29,162 nt of DNA. It comes from RGIG9041 sp045593905 (lineage in GTDB: Bacteria > Bacillota > Clostridia > Oscillospirales > QAKW01). Shown piece by piece: positions 1-6,620 of the stretch (the first letter of the stretch is position 1; every line of letters begins with the position of its first letter). The notes beneath the pieces were generated by a model. The model searched no databases and was not told the DNA's origin. It worked only from the letters and a program-made list of their open reading frames with translations. The position numbers were made by a program, and so were the translations under genes. Location: the NCBI GenBank assembly GCA_045593905.1, contig JAZNXL010000017.1, forward strand, positions 1 to 29,162. The letters are read 5' to 3'.

Positions 1-264
1 ATCTAATCAGACGCGAGGCCATCTTTCAGCGATAAATCTTTGGCAGTTCTGCGATGCCACAAAACTGCTTTATGCGGTATTAGCAGTCGTCTCCAACTGT
101 TGTCCCCCTCTGAAAGGCAGGTTCCTCACGCGTTACTCACCCGTCCGCCACTAAGCTTTCTCAAAATCTGTCCGAAAACTTCTTTCGATAGGCTCCGTTC
201 GACTTGCATGTGTTAAGCACGCCGCCAGCGTTCGTCCTGAGCCAGGATCAAACTCTCTAAAAAA
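1..264 (-). rRNA. rrs: 16S ribosomal RNA, 5' end (partial)
   Basis: The reverse complement of 243-257 is the universal 16S 5' primer site (AGAGTTTGATCCTGG). It is followed by the conserved GACGAACGCTGGCGGC block and the GTGAGTAACGCGTGAGGAACCTGCC block. The mature 5' end is placed about 7 nt upstream of the primer site, near 264. Only the first ~264 nt are present; the gene runs off the left edge. The variable-region wording is of the Clostridia/Oscillospiraceae kind, which is a judgement by eye. Confidence 0.97.
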
Positions 265-433
265 ATTTATTTCTTAAAAAATTATCTTTTCCAGACTCAT
301 AACATTTACTGACTTTTGTAAGTTAATATCTGTTAATTGTCCTTTTTTTCAAAACAATTAACGGGTCCTTTTTATGATGCTGTTTAATTTTCAAAGTTCA
401 TTTTGCATACCCCTGTTTCAAGGCTGCCCAAAT
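265..433 (-). other. rRNA operon leader
   Basis: This is the transcribed spacer between the rRNA promoter and 16S. It holds a 9-bp perfect inverted repeat (332-340 with 354-362, GTTAATTGT/ACAATTAAC) that can form a hairpin. It also has a stretch reading CTTTGAAAATTAAACA on the minus strand, similar to motifs seen in Firmicutes rRNA spacers. No ORF is evident. The role in processing or antitermination is inferred from position only. Confidence 0.55.
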
Positions 434-462
434 ATAATAACAAATACATCCCCCTTTGTCAA
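434..462 (-). promoter_or_regulatory. rRNA operon promoter
   Basis: On the minus strand a consensus -35 TTGACA (457-462) is separated by 17 bp from -10 TATTAT (434-439). It points at the 16S gene about 170 bp downstream. Beyond it, 463-580 is AT-rich. Apart from a small GCCATT/AATGGC hairpin near 540-554 and the U-tract of the split rpsR terminator, I see nothing there. Confidence 0.8.
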
Positions 463-572
463 CACCTTTTTTGAAAAAAATTAAAAAACTTTTAAAATGT
501 TGTAATAGCACATAATCACTTGCTTTTTTAACATATTTCGCCATTAAAAATGGCAATTTTCTTCATTATATA

Positions 573-597
573 TAAAATAAAGAAGGACCGATTTATC
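573..597 (-). other. Left half of the split rpsR terminator, with left target duplication
   Basis: Positions 581-589 (agaaggacc) plus the 8-bp duplication 590-597 (gatttatc) are one arm and loop of a hairpin. The other arm (ggtccttct) lies at 12718-12726, after the second copy of gatttatc (12710-12717). Joining them gives an 11-bp perfect stem with a TTTA loop. On the minus strand it is followed by the U-rich run TTATTTTATA (580 down to 571), which is a classical intrinsic terminator for the rpsR transcript. It is now interrupted by the transposon. Confidence 0.85.
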
Positions 598-620
598 GGC
601 TCTATTAAAGTTTGTAGTTG
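598..620 (+). repeat. Left terminal inverted repeat
   Basis: This 23-bp repeat begins GGCTCTATTAAAG and matches the reverse complement of 12687-12709 at 22 of 23 positions; the single difference is at repeat position 7. Similarity stops abruptly on the inner side at 621. The outer side is the target duplication. Confidence 0.85.
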
Positions 621-630
621 TTTTAGTGAA

Positions 631-657
631 AAGTCTTGATTTTATCAGGACTTTTTT
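631..657 (+). terminator. Intrinsic terminator just inside the left transposon end
   Basis: A 10-bp stem (631-640 with 644-653, AAGTCTTGAT/ATCAGGACTT, one G-U) has a TTT loop and is followed by T4. It would stop transcripts entering from outside before they reach the transposase gene at 738. A run of A before it means it could also act on the minus strand. Confidence 0.75.
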
Positions 658-678
658 GCATTTTTATACATTTTTATC

Positions 679-707
679 TTGACATATTGTAGCCGATAGG
701 CTATAAT
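679..707 (+). promoter_or_regulatory. Promoter of the 350-aa transposase, with palindromic spacer
   Basis: A perfect -35 TTGACA (679-684) and -10 TATAAT (702-707) are separated by 17 bp. A 5-bp inverted repeat, TAGCC-gata-GGCTA (690-703), lies in the spacer and overlaps the -10, like an operator. The promoter feeds the transposase start at 738. Confidence 0.8.
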
Positions 708-737
708 ATAATTAGGAAAAGTTATTGAGGTAAATGT

Positions 738-1790
738 ATGAAAAAGTTAACTAATATTATTAATGCCGTAGAATCTTTAAGTCAAAAAGATTTAGAAATA
801 CTATCCTATGAAATATTGAAGATGCTAAAACTCTCTCCTGATTCAAATGTTTGTGTTGGTGAAGAGTACAATGTTCACACTTGCCGTAAATGTTCGTCAA
901 ACCAAATATTAAAATACGGTAAAGATAAAAACGGCAAACAACGTTATAAATGCAAAAGCTGCAACACGGTATTTTATAGCACTTCATATTCTACAATTTC
1001 AAAGTCTCGTCATTCGTTATCTACGTGGGAAAGATATATTATTCTTCTACTTAATGGAGCCTCATTATCTGCATGTGCAAAGGAGTGTAATATAAGCGTT
1101 CAAACCGCGTTTACTTGGCGTCATAAAATTTTACATGCGCTACAATCCGATCAAGCCAACAGAGTACTTGGTGGAATAGTAGAAATCGACGACATGTTTT
1201 TCTCTATCAGTTATAAAGGAAACCACAAAAATAGTAAAAACTTTACCATGCCGAGAAAAGCATATAAGCGCGGTAATGATAATACCGCAGCAACCGGTGG
1301 AAAGGTTTGCGTTTTGTGCGCTGTCGAACGTAACGGACAATCTTATGCAGAAACCATAGGTGTTGGAAGCGTTAGTGTTCCTCAACTTGAGTATGCTTTT
1401 AAAGAGCGTCTTTCATCGGATTCCATCGCTTTAACTGATAAAGCGTACAGCTTTAGCAATTACTTTTCTAACTCCTCAATTGAACTTATACAACTTGCTT
1501 CTCACAGTATCCCAAGAAATCAATCAAGTCCGCCCGAAATAAAAGGGTCCTACCACATTCAAAACGTAAACAATTTTCATCGTAGATTTAGGAGAAGTCT
1601 AAAAAACTACAATGGAGTGGCTACAAAATATTTGAATCATTATGTAAATTTATTTGTTTGGATTGAAAATTACAAGAAAATATCTGAAAATAATTTAGCA
1701 TCGCAAATGTTGCAGTCTATCAATGATAGCAATTCATATATTCCCTATAATCAGCTTACTGCATTGCCACCAGTTCCTTGTGTGGCCTAA
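738..1790 (+). CDS. IS1595-family (ISXO2-like) transposase
   Basis: This is a 350-aa DDE-type transposase. An N-terminal zinc ribbon has Cys pairs at about residues 49/52 and 72/75. A helical HTH-like segment follows (about 95-130). The catalytic core has EIDD (D151), ALTD (D234) and the family signature VNNFHRRFRRSL (N278, H281), so the DD-N/H catalytic set looks intact. Length suits the family (usually 250-350 aa). The start is supported by GAGGT six bases upstream and a perfect promoter at 679-707. It lies next to the left terminal repeat, as expected for the element's own transposase. The reading frame is unbroken. Its stop overlaps the stop of the convergent fusion transposase by 4 bp (1787-1790). 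It probably catalyses transposition of the whole 12-kb unit (inference). Confidence 0.9.
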   Translation: MKKLTNIINAVESLSQKDLEILSYEILKMLKLSPDSNVCVGEEYNVHTCRKCSSNQILKYGKDKNGKQRYKCKSCNTVFYSTSYSTISKSRHSLSTWERYIILLLNGASLSACAKECNISVQTAFTWRHKILHALQSDQANRVLGGIVEIDDMFFSISYKGNHKNSKNFTMPRKAYKRGNDNTAATGGKVCVLCAVERNGQSYAETIGVGSVSVPQLEYAFKERLSSDSIALTDKAYSFSNYFSNSSIELIQLASHSIPRNQSSPPEIKGSYHIQNVNNFHRRFRRSLKNYNGVATKYLNHYVNLFVWIENYKKISENNLASQMLQSINDSNSYIPYNQLTALPPVPCVA

Positions 1791-4297
1791 TACAGTTTCG
1801 TTATTTCATACCTTTTAGGATCGGCAAGATAGTTCATTTGAAGGATTTTTTGTGTTGTACTTTTAGAAACGTTATATTTTTCTTTTGTATATTTAAAAAA
1901 ATCTTTTCGGCTACCACCCCATTTCATAAAATCAATAAATATAGATATATCTCTATTTAAACCCTGTGATGTTGGAATTTTAATTGCTTCTTTACTTTCC
2001 CAATCAAATTCATTTTTTTCAAACCTACTAACGACACTTTGGATAGTAATCTCTTTGTATCCAAATTCCTCGGACAACAACCTATAACATTCCTTTTTTG
2101 TTATATTTGAAGAACCATTATATAACAAGGTGTATTTTTTATAAATCAATTCTATCATTTCCCGTAAAGATAAATAATCATATTTTTCATATACATAAAA
2201 CGTTTTTCTCAACCTAAGTATTCGTTTAACGTCGCTTAATCTGTTTTTTATGCTCTGTATACTTAAATTGTATTTTTTAGAAGCTTTTTTATAAAAAGAT
2301 TTATCACTTCCGTTCCAATGTTGTTTTTCAAGATATATAGTATAATTTCGATTGAATGTTTTTTGTGTTTCTAAAAATTTTTTATCCTGAGCATATGATA
2401 CTAATGTGCTTTCTTCTTTCCTTTTTTCACGTTCTGTTTTATACGCATAACCTCTTACTCTAAATTGTTTAATTAACTGTTGAATTCTTTGCTTTGACAA
2501 ACCAAAAGAAGCCCCAAGTTCTTTCATTGTTTCTCCTTTGCTCCATCGGTCATATATTTCTTTTGATCTTTTATAGTTCCTAATTTCAACCTTGTTTTGA
2601 AGAAATTTATTTTCAATTTCAGCTGCACTCTCAATTATATTTTCGGAAACAATTTGATTTATCGATTTATAATAACCAGGCGTTACCATAATGCTAAGTA
2701 ATTCTTTATAAGCCTCTATTGGTTCTCTATCTCTATTGCGGTCCTTCCAAGAAAAAAGGCACATATATCCCTCAATCAACTCGCTTGATACTCCATTGAA
2801 CGAATTAATAAATCTTTTCAGCCGCGAATGATATGAATTTATTTTTTGAACATATTTGTTTACCCACGGCCTTTTTAAACTTTTATGTTTTCTTATAAGC
2901 GTGGCCTGTTGAATAGGATATAAATTTGTTTTTGCAAATTTCTTAATTGCATGAGAACCATCTGAATATAAAGATATCAAACTATTTTTATCTATATGCT
3001 TGTTTAGGACACCTTCTATTTTCTTAGCCGTAGGATTTCCAAAGCCTGCGATTTTTGCAACGGAAACGCCATAACTATCTAACGCACAAACGATGCATAC
3101 TTGTTCTTTTGAGGTTCCTGGTATATGATTCTGTTTGCCTCTTTTACGGGGAGGCCTAACCAATTCAAATTCAAACTGCCCACTGCGGTTTCCTTTATGG
3201 TTCGAAAGAATATATGTTTCATCTATAACAATATTTCCTTTTAATAAAACTTTTTCTTCTAATATTTTCAAAGCATAAAATAGCCTCAATCTATTATCGA
3301 ATGCTGCTTGTACACTTATATCACATAAATCGGCTGTTTTTTCTAAAGAATATCCATTATACAAGCAATCAATAAATTTAATCCACTGCATAAATGATAG
3401 ATTGCTTCCTGATATAATCGCGTTGTGAAATAATGAAAATACATTTCCACAATCCTTGCATTTATAGCGTTGTTTTTTCTCGTTACTTGTGTTTTGATAT
3501 CCATAACATATTAAATTGTTCGAATTACATTCCGTGCATTTGATAGAAACATTTATTTCATCTCTTGAATTTAAAATAAATTCTTCTATTGTTTTGCCAC
3601 CAACTTGTTTTGTTAAGATATAACTGTTAGCAAGATTAGATATGTACTTTAAATCTTCTACGCTACATGCCGAAAAAATCTTTTCAATAGGATCTTTTAT
3701 CTTAACAATTATACTTTTTTGCGTATGGTTATTTAGGGAAGTGCTTTTTAACTTTCTATCAGATATAAATTCTATCTCGTTATTTGCTCTCTTTTTCCAA
3801 TAAGTAATTTTTTCGTTTTGAAAACTATTCTTTTTAGAGATGTCGTTACGCCAACTTTGTGTTTTTGTGTTGTGGAGTAGTTTACTGTTTCCGTACTGCG
3901 AATGTTCTGCGGCCGTAAGCTCGGCAAACGGAGAATCATATGCTTGTCCTATATGATGTATAACAATACAATCGTCCTCGTTATCTGTAAAATACGGAGA
4001 ACTTCCTTCAAGCATCAATTCTAAGTTTGTTTTTTGTTTGCATGTTATATATAAGTTAAAATCTATATCTCTAATTAAAGATTTTCTTGTAACAATAGCT
4101 TCTTTTAAATTAAGAGATTGTAAAAAGACAAACTCATCACAACTTGAAAACGCATTATTTATATCATTTGAATAAGGACTAATTTTTTTAATTTTTTCTT
4201 TTTGTAAACGCAAATCCTCTTTTTGTGCAACAACGCTGGTTGATTCTATCAAATCAAAAAAATCTTTTGAAACATTGTTAAATAATTTTTTATTCAT
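1787..4297 (-). CDS. LHH nuclease / IS1595 transposase / HTH-array fusion protein
   Basis: This is a large fusion protein. The best start is the ATG at 4297 (836 aa), which has AGAGG 7 bases upstream; an in-frame ATG at 4315 has no good site. Numbering below is from 4315. Residues 117-150 read like the HNH/EndoVII LHH nuclease family: IHHIGQ, then ELTAAEH, then a downstream LH. Residues 260-300 form a zinc ribbon (Cys 260/263 and 286/289). Residues 310-530 are the IS1595 DDE core, with VIDET (D365), YSDGS (D452) and INSYHSRLKRF (N493, H496), so the catalytic residues are present. From 585 to 830 there are four HTH-like segments. Two of them are clearly related (WNGSDKSFYKKASKKYNLS and WGGSRKDFFKYTKEKYNVS). 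Family transposases usually stop near the end of the core. The reading frame is intact. The gene is divergent from a small DNA-binding protein and convergent with the first transposase. The function of the fused nuclease is unknown. Confidence 0.85.
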   Translation of the reverse strand: MNKKLFNNVSKDFFDLIESTSVVAQKEDLRLQKEKIKKISPYSNDINNAFSSCDEFVFLQSLNLKEAIVTRKSLIRDIDFNLYITCKQKTNLELMLEGSSPYFTDNEDDCIVIHHIGQAYDSPFAELTAAEHSQYGNSKLLHNTKTQSWRNDISKKNSFQNEKITYWKKRANNEIEFISDRKLKSTSLNNHTQKSIIVKIKDPIEKIFSACSVEDLKYISNLANSYILTKQVGGKTIEEFILNSRDEINVSIKCTECNSNNLICYGYQNTSNEKKQRYKCKDCGNVFSLFHNAIISGSNLSFMQWIKFIDCLYNGYSLEKTADLCDISVQAAFDNRLRLFYALKILEEKVLLKGNIVIDETYILSNHKGNRSGQFEFELVRPPRKRGKQNHIPGTSKEQVCIVCALDSYGVSVAKIAGFGNPTAKKIEGVLNKHIDKNSLISLYSDGSHAIKKFAKTNLYPIQQATLIRKHKSLKRPWVNKYVQKINSYHSRLKRFINSFNGVSSELIEGYMCLFSWKDRNRDREPIEAYKELLSIMVTPGYYKSINQIVSENIIESAAEIENKFLQNKVEIRNYKRSKEIYDRWSKGETMKELGASFGLSKQRIQQLIKQFRVRGYAYKTEREKRKEESTLVSYAQDKKFLETQKTFNRNYTIYLEKQHWNGSDKSFYKKASKKYNLSIQSIKNRLSDVKRILRLRKTFYVYEKYDYLSLREMIELIYKKYTLLYNGSSNITKKECYRLLSEEFGYKEITIQSVVSRFEKNEFDWESKEAIKIPTSQGLNRDISIFIDFMKWGGSRKDFFKYTKEKYNVSKSTTQKILQMNYLADPKRYEITKLY

Positions 4298-4332
4298 TTT
4301 ATAACCTCTAAACACATTTTAAGGAGAATAGT

Positions 4333-4806
4333 ATGAAACTAAGATTAGTACACACCTATAAGCAGACGCGCATTTATTGTCCGAATGGAACAATAATCAA
4401 TGCCACAACCGAAGATGTCATTAAATTTCTTACTTCATTTAAAAAAGTAAATCGATTCAAAGGTAATGACGGATATTGGAACAATGAGGTGTCCGACATT
4501 GAAGACGCGCCGGGAATAACCCTCGCTTTTGTTGACGATACAAATAAATTGATAATCATTAACGAGAGTGTTTTTGATGGAATTTTAAAAGAAAACACAA
4601 GATACATATCCGCAAGCGAATATGCAGAGTTACATGGTAAAAGCAAAGCTATTGTAAAAAGGATTTGTGCTGATGGCAGAATAGAAGGAGCATATAAAAC
4701 AAGTTCGGGTTGGCTAATTCCTAATAATGCTCCGTATCCTAAAGATGAACGTTTTGGCAACACAAAAAGAAGTTCAAAACCTAAACAGTCAGAACATCAA
4801 GATTGA
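4333..4806 (+). CDS. Excisionase-like HTH DNA-binding protein
   Basis: This 157-aa protein has a C-terminal HTH of the excisionase/MerR-like kind common in Clostridia. The run YISASEYAELHGKSKAIVKR is followed by ICADGRIEGA and GWLIP (about residues 91-130), resembling domains that recognise short operators or excision sites. The first 85 residues are not recognised. The start has a strong AAGGAG site 6 bases upstream. It starts only 35 bp from the divergent fusion transposase, so it may regulate that gene or act as a transposition accessory factor (inference). Its stop codon lies inside the -35 box of the following RNA promoter. No terminator intervenes, so its transcript should run through the RNA to the terminator at 5097-5143. 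Confidence 0.75.
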   Translation: MKLRLVHTYKQTRIYCPNGTIINATTEDVIKFLTSFKKVNRFKGNDGYWNNEVSDIEDAPGITLAFVDDTNKLIIINESVFDGILKENTRYISASEYAELHGKSKAIVKRICADGRIEGAYKTSSGWLIPNNAPYPKDERFGNTKRSSKPKQSEHQD

Positions 4807-4831
4807 CAAACCGCGTGCGGTATAATATAAT
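4803..4831 (+). promoter_or_regulatory. Promoter of ncRNA 1, with palindromic spacer
   Basis: A perfect TTGACA (4803-4808) and TATAAT (4826-4831) are spaced by 17 bp. A perfect inverted repeat, ACCGC-GT-GCGGT (4810-4821), sits in the spacer. The -35 overlaps the TGA stop of the upstream gene. The layout matches the transposase promoter at 679-707 (palindrome in spacer, TATAATATAAT run), but the palindrome sequence differs. Confidence 0.85.
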
Positions 4832-4837
4832 TGTCAT

Positions 4838-5143
4838 ACACTAAATCGCCGTAAACAATAAAGTTGCGAGTAGACCATTTAGTTGTCATATATCCACATC
4901 CAGGGTGAGGTCCGAGACAGACGGAGTAATGGATGAGTAGAGGGATAAATAAGAGGGCTTTGCCGATTTGAGCGTTGCGGCTTGGAGGGTTCTTTCTTTG
5001 GCACCGGATGCGGTTGTTATAGGGATTGAATCGATTACGTTCAAAGTACAGTAGCAAGGAAAAGAGTTACAGTCCTTGCACGAGGTTGTTAATTTTAACA
5101 CTTCACTTACTTCCTTTTTGGAATGTAGGTGAGGTGTTTTTTA
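4838..5143 (+). ncRNA. Presumptive structured non-coding RNA 1 (~305 nt)
   Basis: This stretch runs from a consensus promoter to a strong intrinsic terminator and has no ORF with a plausible ribosome site. It contains several local hairpins: TCCG/CGGA around 4911-4925, TTGAA-CG/CG-TTCAA at 5026-5044, and GCAAGGA/TCCTTGC at 5054-5079. Six short blocks are collinear with the RNA at 9475-9791: CGCCG..ACAA..A.GTTG; GGGTGAGGT against GGGATGGGT; CGGAGTA; GTTCTTTCTTTGG; AGCAAGGA; and the terminator CTTAC..GTAGGTG. I do not recognise it as tmRNA, RNase P, SRP, 6S or a T-box. It could act in trans on the cargo or be a by-product of element regulation. Confidence 0.6.
5097..5143 (+). terminator. Terminator of ncRNA 1
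   Basis: A long hairpin (AACACTTCACTTAC-TTCC, loop TTTTT, GGAA-T-GTAGGTGAGGTGTT; about 18 bp with two G-U and one bulge) is followed by a T-run. Its upper stem closely resembles the terminator at 9738-9790. Confidence 0.85.
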
Positions 5144-5216
5144 TTTACCAAGCAAAGTTAATATAATAAAATCCCTGCGTCGCAAACGCAGAGATGTGTA
5201 TTGTTAATTGCTATAG

Positions 5217-5236
5217 TTTTTTCGTAAAAGTAATCA
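5217..5236 (+). repeat. Left inverted repeat of the recombinase cassette
   Basis: The 20-bp sequence ttttttcgtaaaagtaatca is perfectly repeated in inverse orientation at 6579-6598. Between the ncRNA 1 terminator and this repeat there is a short hairpin (CTGCGT/ACGCAG near 5176-5191) without a T-run, and nothing else I can name. Confidence 0.85.
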
Positions 5237-5282
5237 TTTTATTTCGTGTAAAACGGTATTAAAATTACTTTATACCGCATAC

Positions 5283-5311
5283 AGTATAACTTAAATTGAC
5301 AAAATATTCAA
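5283..5311 (-). promoter_or_regulatory. Outward-facing promoter at the left end of the invertible segment
   Basis: On the minus strand TTGAAT (5306-5311) and TATACT (5283-5288) are spaced by 17 bp, one mismatch from consensus in each box. It points away from the recombinase, through the left inverted repeat. A plus-strand TTGACA (5296-5301) overlaps it, but no good -10 follows at the usual spacing, so the recombinase promoter is not clear. Confidence 0.5.
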
Positions 5312-5408
5312 TAATAATAGGCAAAATCTACTACTTGAAATTAAAAATAAAGGCTTTTAATAATGAATTGTTGTATTGGAGGTGGTATATACATAAGGAG
5401 GAATTGTA

Positions 5409-6503
5409 ATGAAAAAAACAGGAGATTGTGTTTACCACAGAAAAGATGGTTTATGGGAAGCAAGATATGTAAAAGAAATCGATGTTTTTGGAAAGAAAAA
5501 ATATGGTTCCGTGTATGGCCACAGCAAACGTGAAGCAAGAGAAAAACGTCAGGATGCATTAGATCGTATTTTACTTTATCAAAAAGCAGTTCCGACACGT
5601 AGAATCACGGTTGCTCAATTAACGCAAGAATGGCTTTTTATAAACCGGAATCGTGTCAAGCTATCTACCTATCAACGTTATTGTGGGTTTGTTAAAAACC
5701 ACATAGAAAGCGTTATAGGCGGTCTTTCCGTGGTTTACGTTACTACGGCGACAATTCATGAGTTTTCGCTTGAACGCTTGAAAACTGGGTTGTCCCCTCA
5801 AACAGTTAATTCGATATTAATTTTTTTACATTCATGTCTTAAATATGGGCATCGACAATACCAATTGCCGTTACCTGAGTTTGTATATCTAACCTGTGAG
5901 AAAAAAGAAATGCGGGTTTTATCAAAAGAGGAACAACAACATCTTGTGGCATATCTAATTGATGATATAGATATTTATAAATTCGGAGTTCTTGTTGCTC
6001 TTTACACAGGAATTCGTATTGGTGAACTATGTGCTTTACGATGGGAAGATATAGAGACTGATTGCATTAGGATACGACATACAATGCAGCGACTTAATAA
6101 AAAAACAGGAAGTGGAACGGAATTGTTTATAGGTGCTCCTAAAACCACCACATCAATACGCTTTATTCCAATACCTTCATTTTTAAGAGATATGATGGAA
6201 GAGTTTAGATCCAACGGTGTTGGACAACAATATTTTTTGGGCAATAAAGAAAAAAGAGTAGTAGAGCCTCGTATTATGCAATATAAGTTTAAAAAATATT
6301 TGCTTGAAGCAGGAGTTGAAAAAGCGAATTTTCATGCGCTTAGACATTCATTTGCAACTCGAGCTGTTGAGGCGGGATTTGAAATAAAAAGTTTATCGGA
6401 ATTACTTGGTCATGCCAACGTGAGCATTACATTGCAAAAGTATGTACACAGTTCATTTGCTCTTAAACAAAGTAATATGGAGTTGCTATCTTCTATGTGG
6501 TAA
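5409..6503 (+). CDS. Tyrosine recombinase / integrase
   Basis: This 364-aa phage-integrase-family recombinase has an N-terminal SAM-like arm/core-binding region (about 60-160). The catalytic domain (about 170-350) holds Arg203 (TGIRIGELCALRW), Lys245 (APKTTTSIRF), His309-x-x-Arg312 (HALRHSFATR), His335 (LLGHANVSIT) and the nucleophile Tyr345 (KYVHSS). The catalytic set is complete. An AAGGAGG site precedes the ATG. Rather than lying at an element end, it sits inside a perfect 20-bp inverted repeat beside a restriction enzyme gene. That layout fits a DNA invertase controlling phase variation better than an integrase of the whole island, whose ends are of IS1595 type. Role inferred; the fold assignment is secure. 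Confidence 0.93.
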   Translation: MKKTGDCVYHRKDGLWEARYVKEIDVFGKKKYGSVYGHSKREAREKRQDALDRILLYQKAVPTRRITVAQLTQEWLFINRNRVKLSTYQRYCGFVKNHIESVIGGLSVVYVTTATIHEFSLERLKTGLSPQTVNSILIFLHSCLKYGHRQYQLPLPEFVYLTCEKKEMRVLSKEEQQHLVAYLIDDIDIYKFGVLVALYTGIRIGELCALRWEDIETDCIRIRHTMQRLNKKTGSGTELFIGAPKTTTSIRFIPIPSFLRDMMEEFRSNGVGQQYFLGNKEKRVVEPRIMQYKFKKYLLEAGVEKANFHALRHSFATRAVEAGFEIKSLSELLGHANVSITLQKYVHSSFALKQSNMELLSSMW

Positions 6504-6530
6504 TTAAAAAGTAAATAATCATTATTTCAA

Positions 6531-6561
6531 GACAGAGAACACCGGGTTCTCTGTCTTTTTT
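6531..6561 (+). terminator. Terminator of the recombinase gene
   Basis: A perfect 10-bp stem (6531-6540 with 6546-6555, GACAGAGAAC/GTTCTCTGTC) has a 5-nt loop and is followed by T6. It lies inside the invertible segment and insulates the restriction gene from recombinase transcription. Confidence 0.92.
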
Positions 6562-6578
6562 CTTTTATAAGTATGTTT

Positions 6579-6598
6579 TGATTACTTTTACGAAAAAA
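6579..6598 (-). repeat. Right inverted repeat of the recombinase cassette
   Basis: This is the exact 20-bp reverse complement of 5217-5236. It ends 4 bp before the ATG at 6603 and 22 bp before the preferred start (6621) of the restriction gene. Confidence 0.85.
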
Positions 6599-6620
6599 TT
6601 ATATGATTGGAAGTATTTGT

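Larger units (their letters stand above)
5217..6598. other. Putative invertible segment (recombinase plus outward promoter)
   Basis: A perfect 20-bp inverted repeat encloses the tyrosine recombinase gene, its terminator, and a promoter-like sequence on the minus strand near the left repeat (5283-5311). The right repeat ends 4 bp before the first ATG of the restriction gene. In the orientation shown, that gene lies behind the recombinase terminator with no convincing promoter of its own. After inversion, the left-end promoter would point straight into it. This is an on/off switch model inferred from layout. Confidence 0.55.

Noticed and set aside
581..620. 40-bp near-identical inverted copies (581-620 and 12687-12726) read as a dispersed repeat or an inversion of the whole island
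   Set aside because: Splitting them into a 23-bp terminal repeat, an 8-bp direct duplication and a palindromic target arm explains every base; a simple inverted repeat does not explain the direct gatttatc copies.
4903..4918. T-box-like string AGGGTGAGGTCCGAG in RNA 1
   Set aside because: It lacks the conserved GGNACCGCG core, lies near the 5' end rather than before the terminator, and no aminoacyl-tRNA or amino-acid gene follows.
4886..5101. ORFs of 70-86 codons on the minus strand over RNA 1
   Set aside because: They lie across a promoter-terminator unit on the other strand, have no ribosome site and no recognisable protein features.
5363..5410. Possible Cys-rich leader peptide (MNCCIGGG...) before the recombinase
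   Set aside because: The frame runs on into the recombinase gene in another frame without a stop near the ribosome site, and has no good ribosome site of its own.
5409..6503. The tyrosine recombinase as the integrase of the whole island
   Set aside because: The island ends have IS1595-type repeats and an 8-bp duplication, with no tRNA or direct attachment repeats. The recombinase has its own close inverted repeat.
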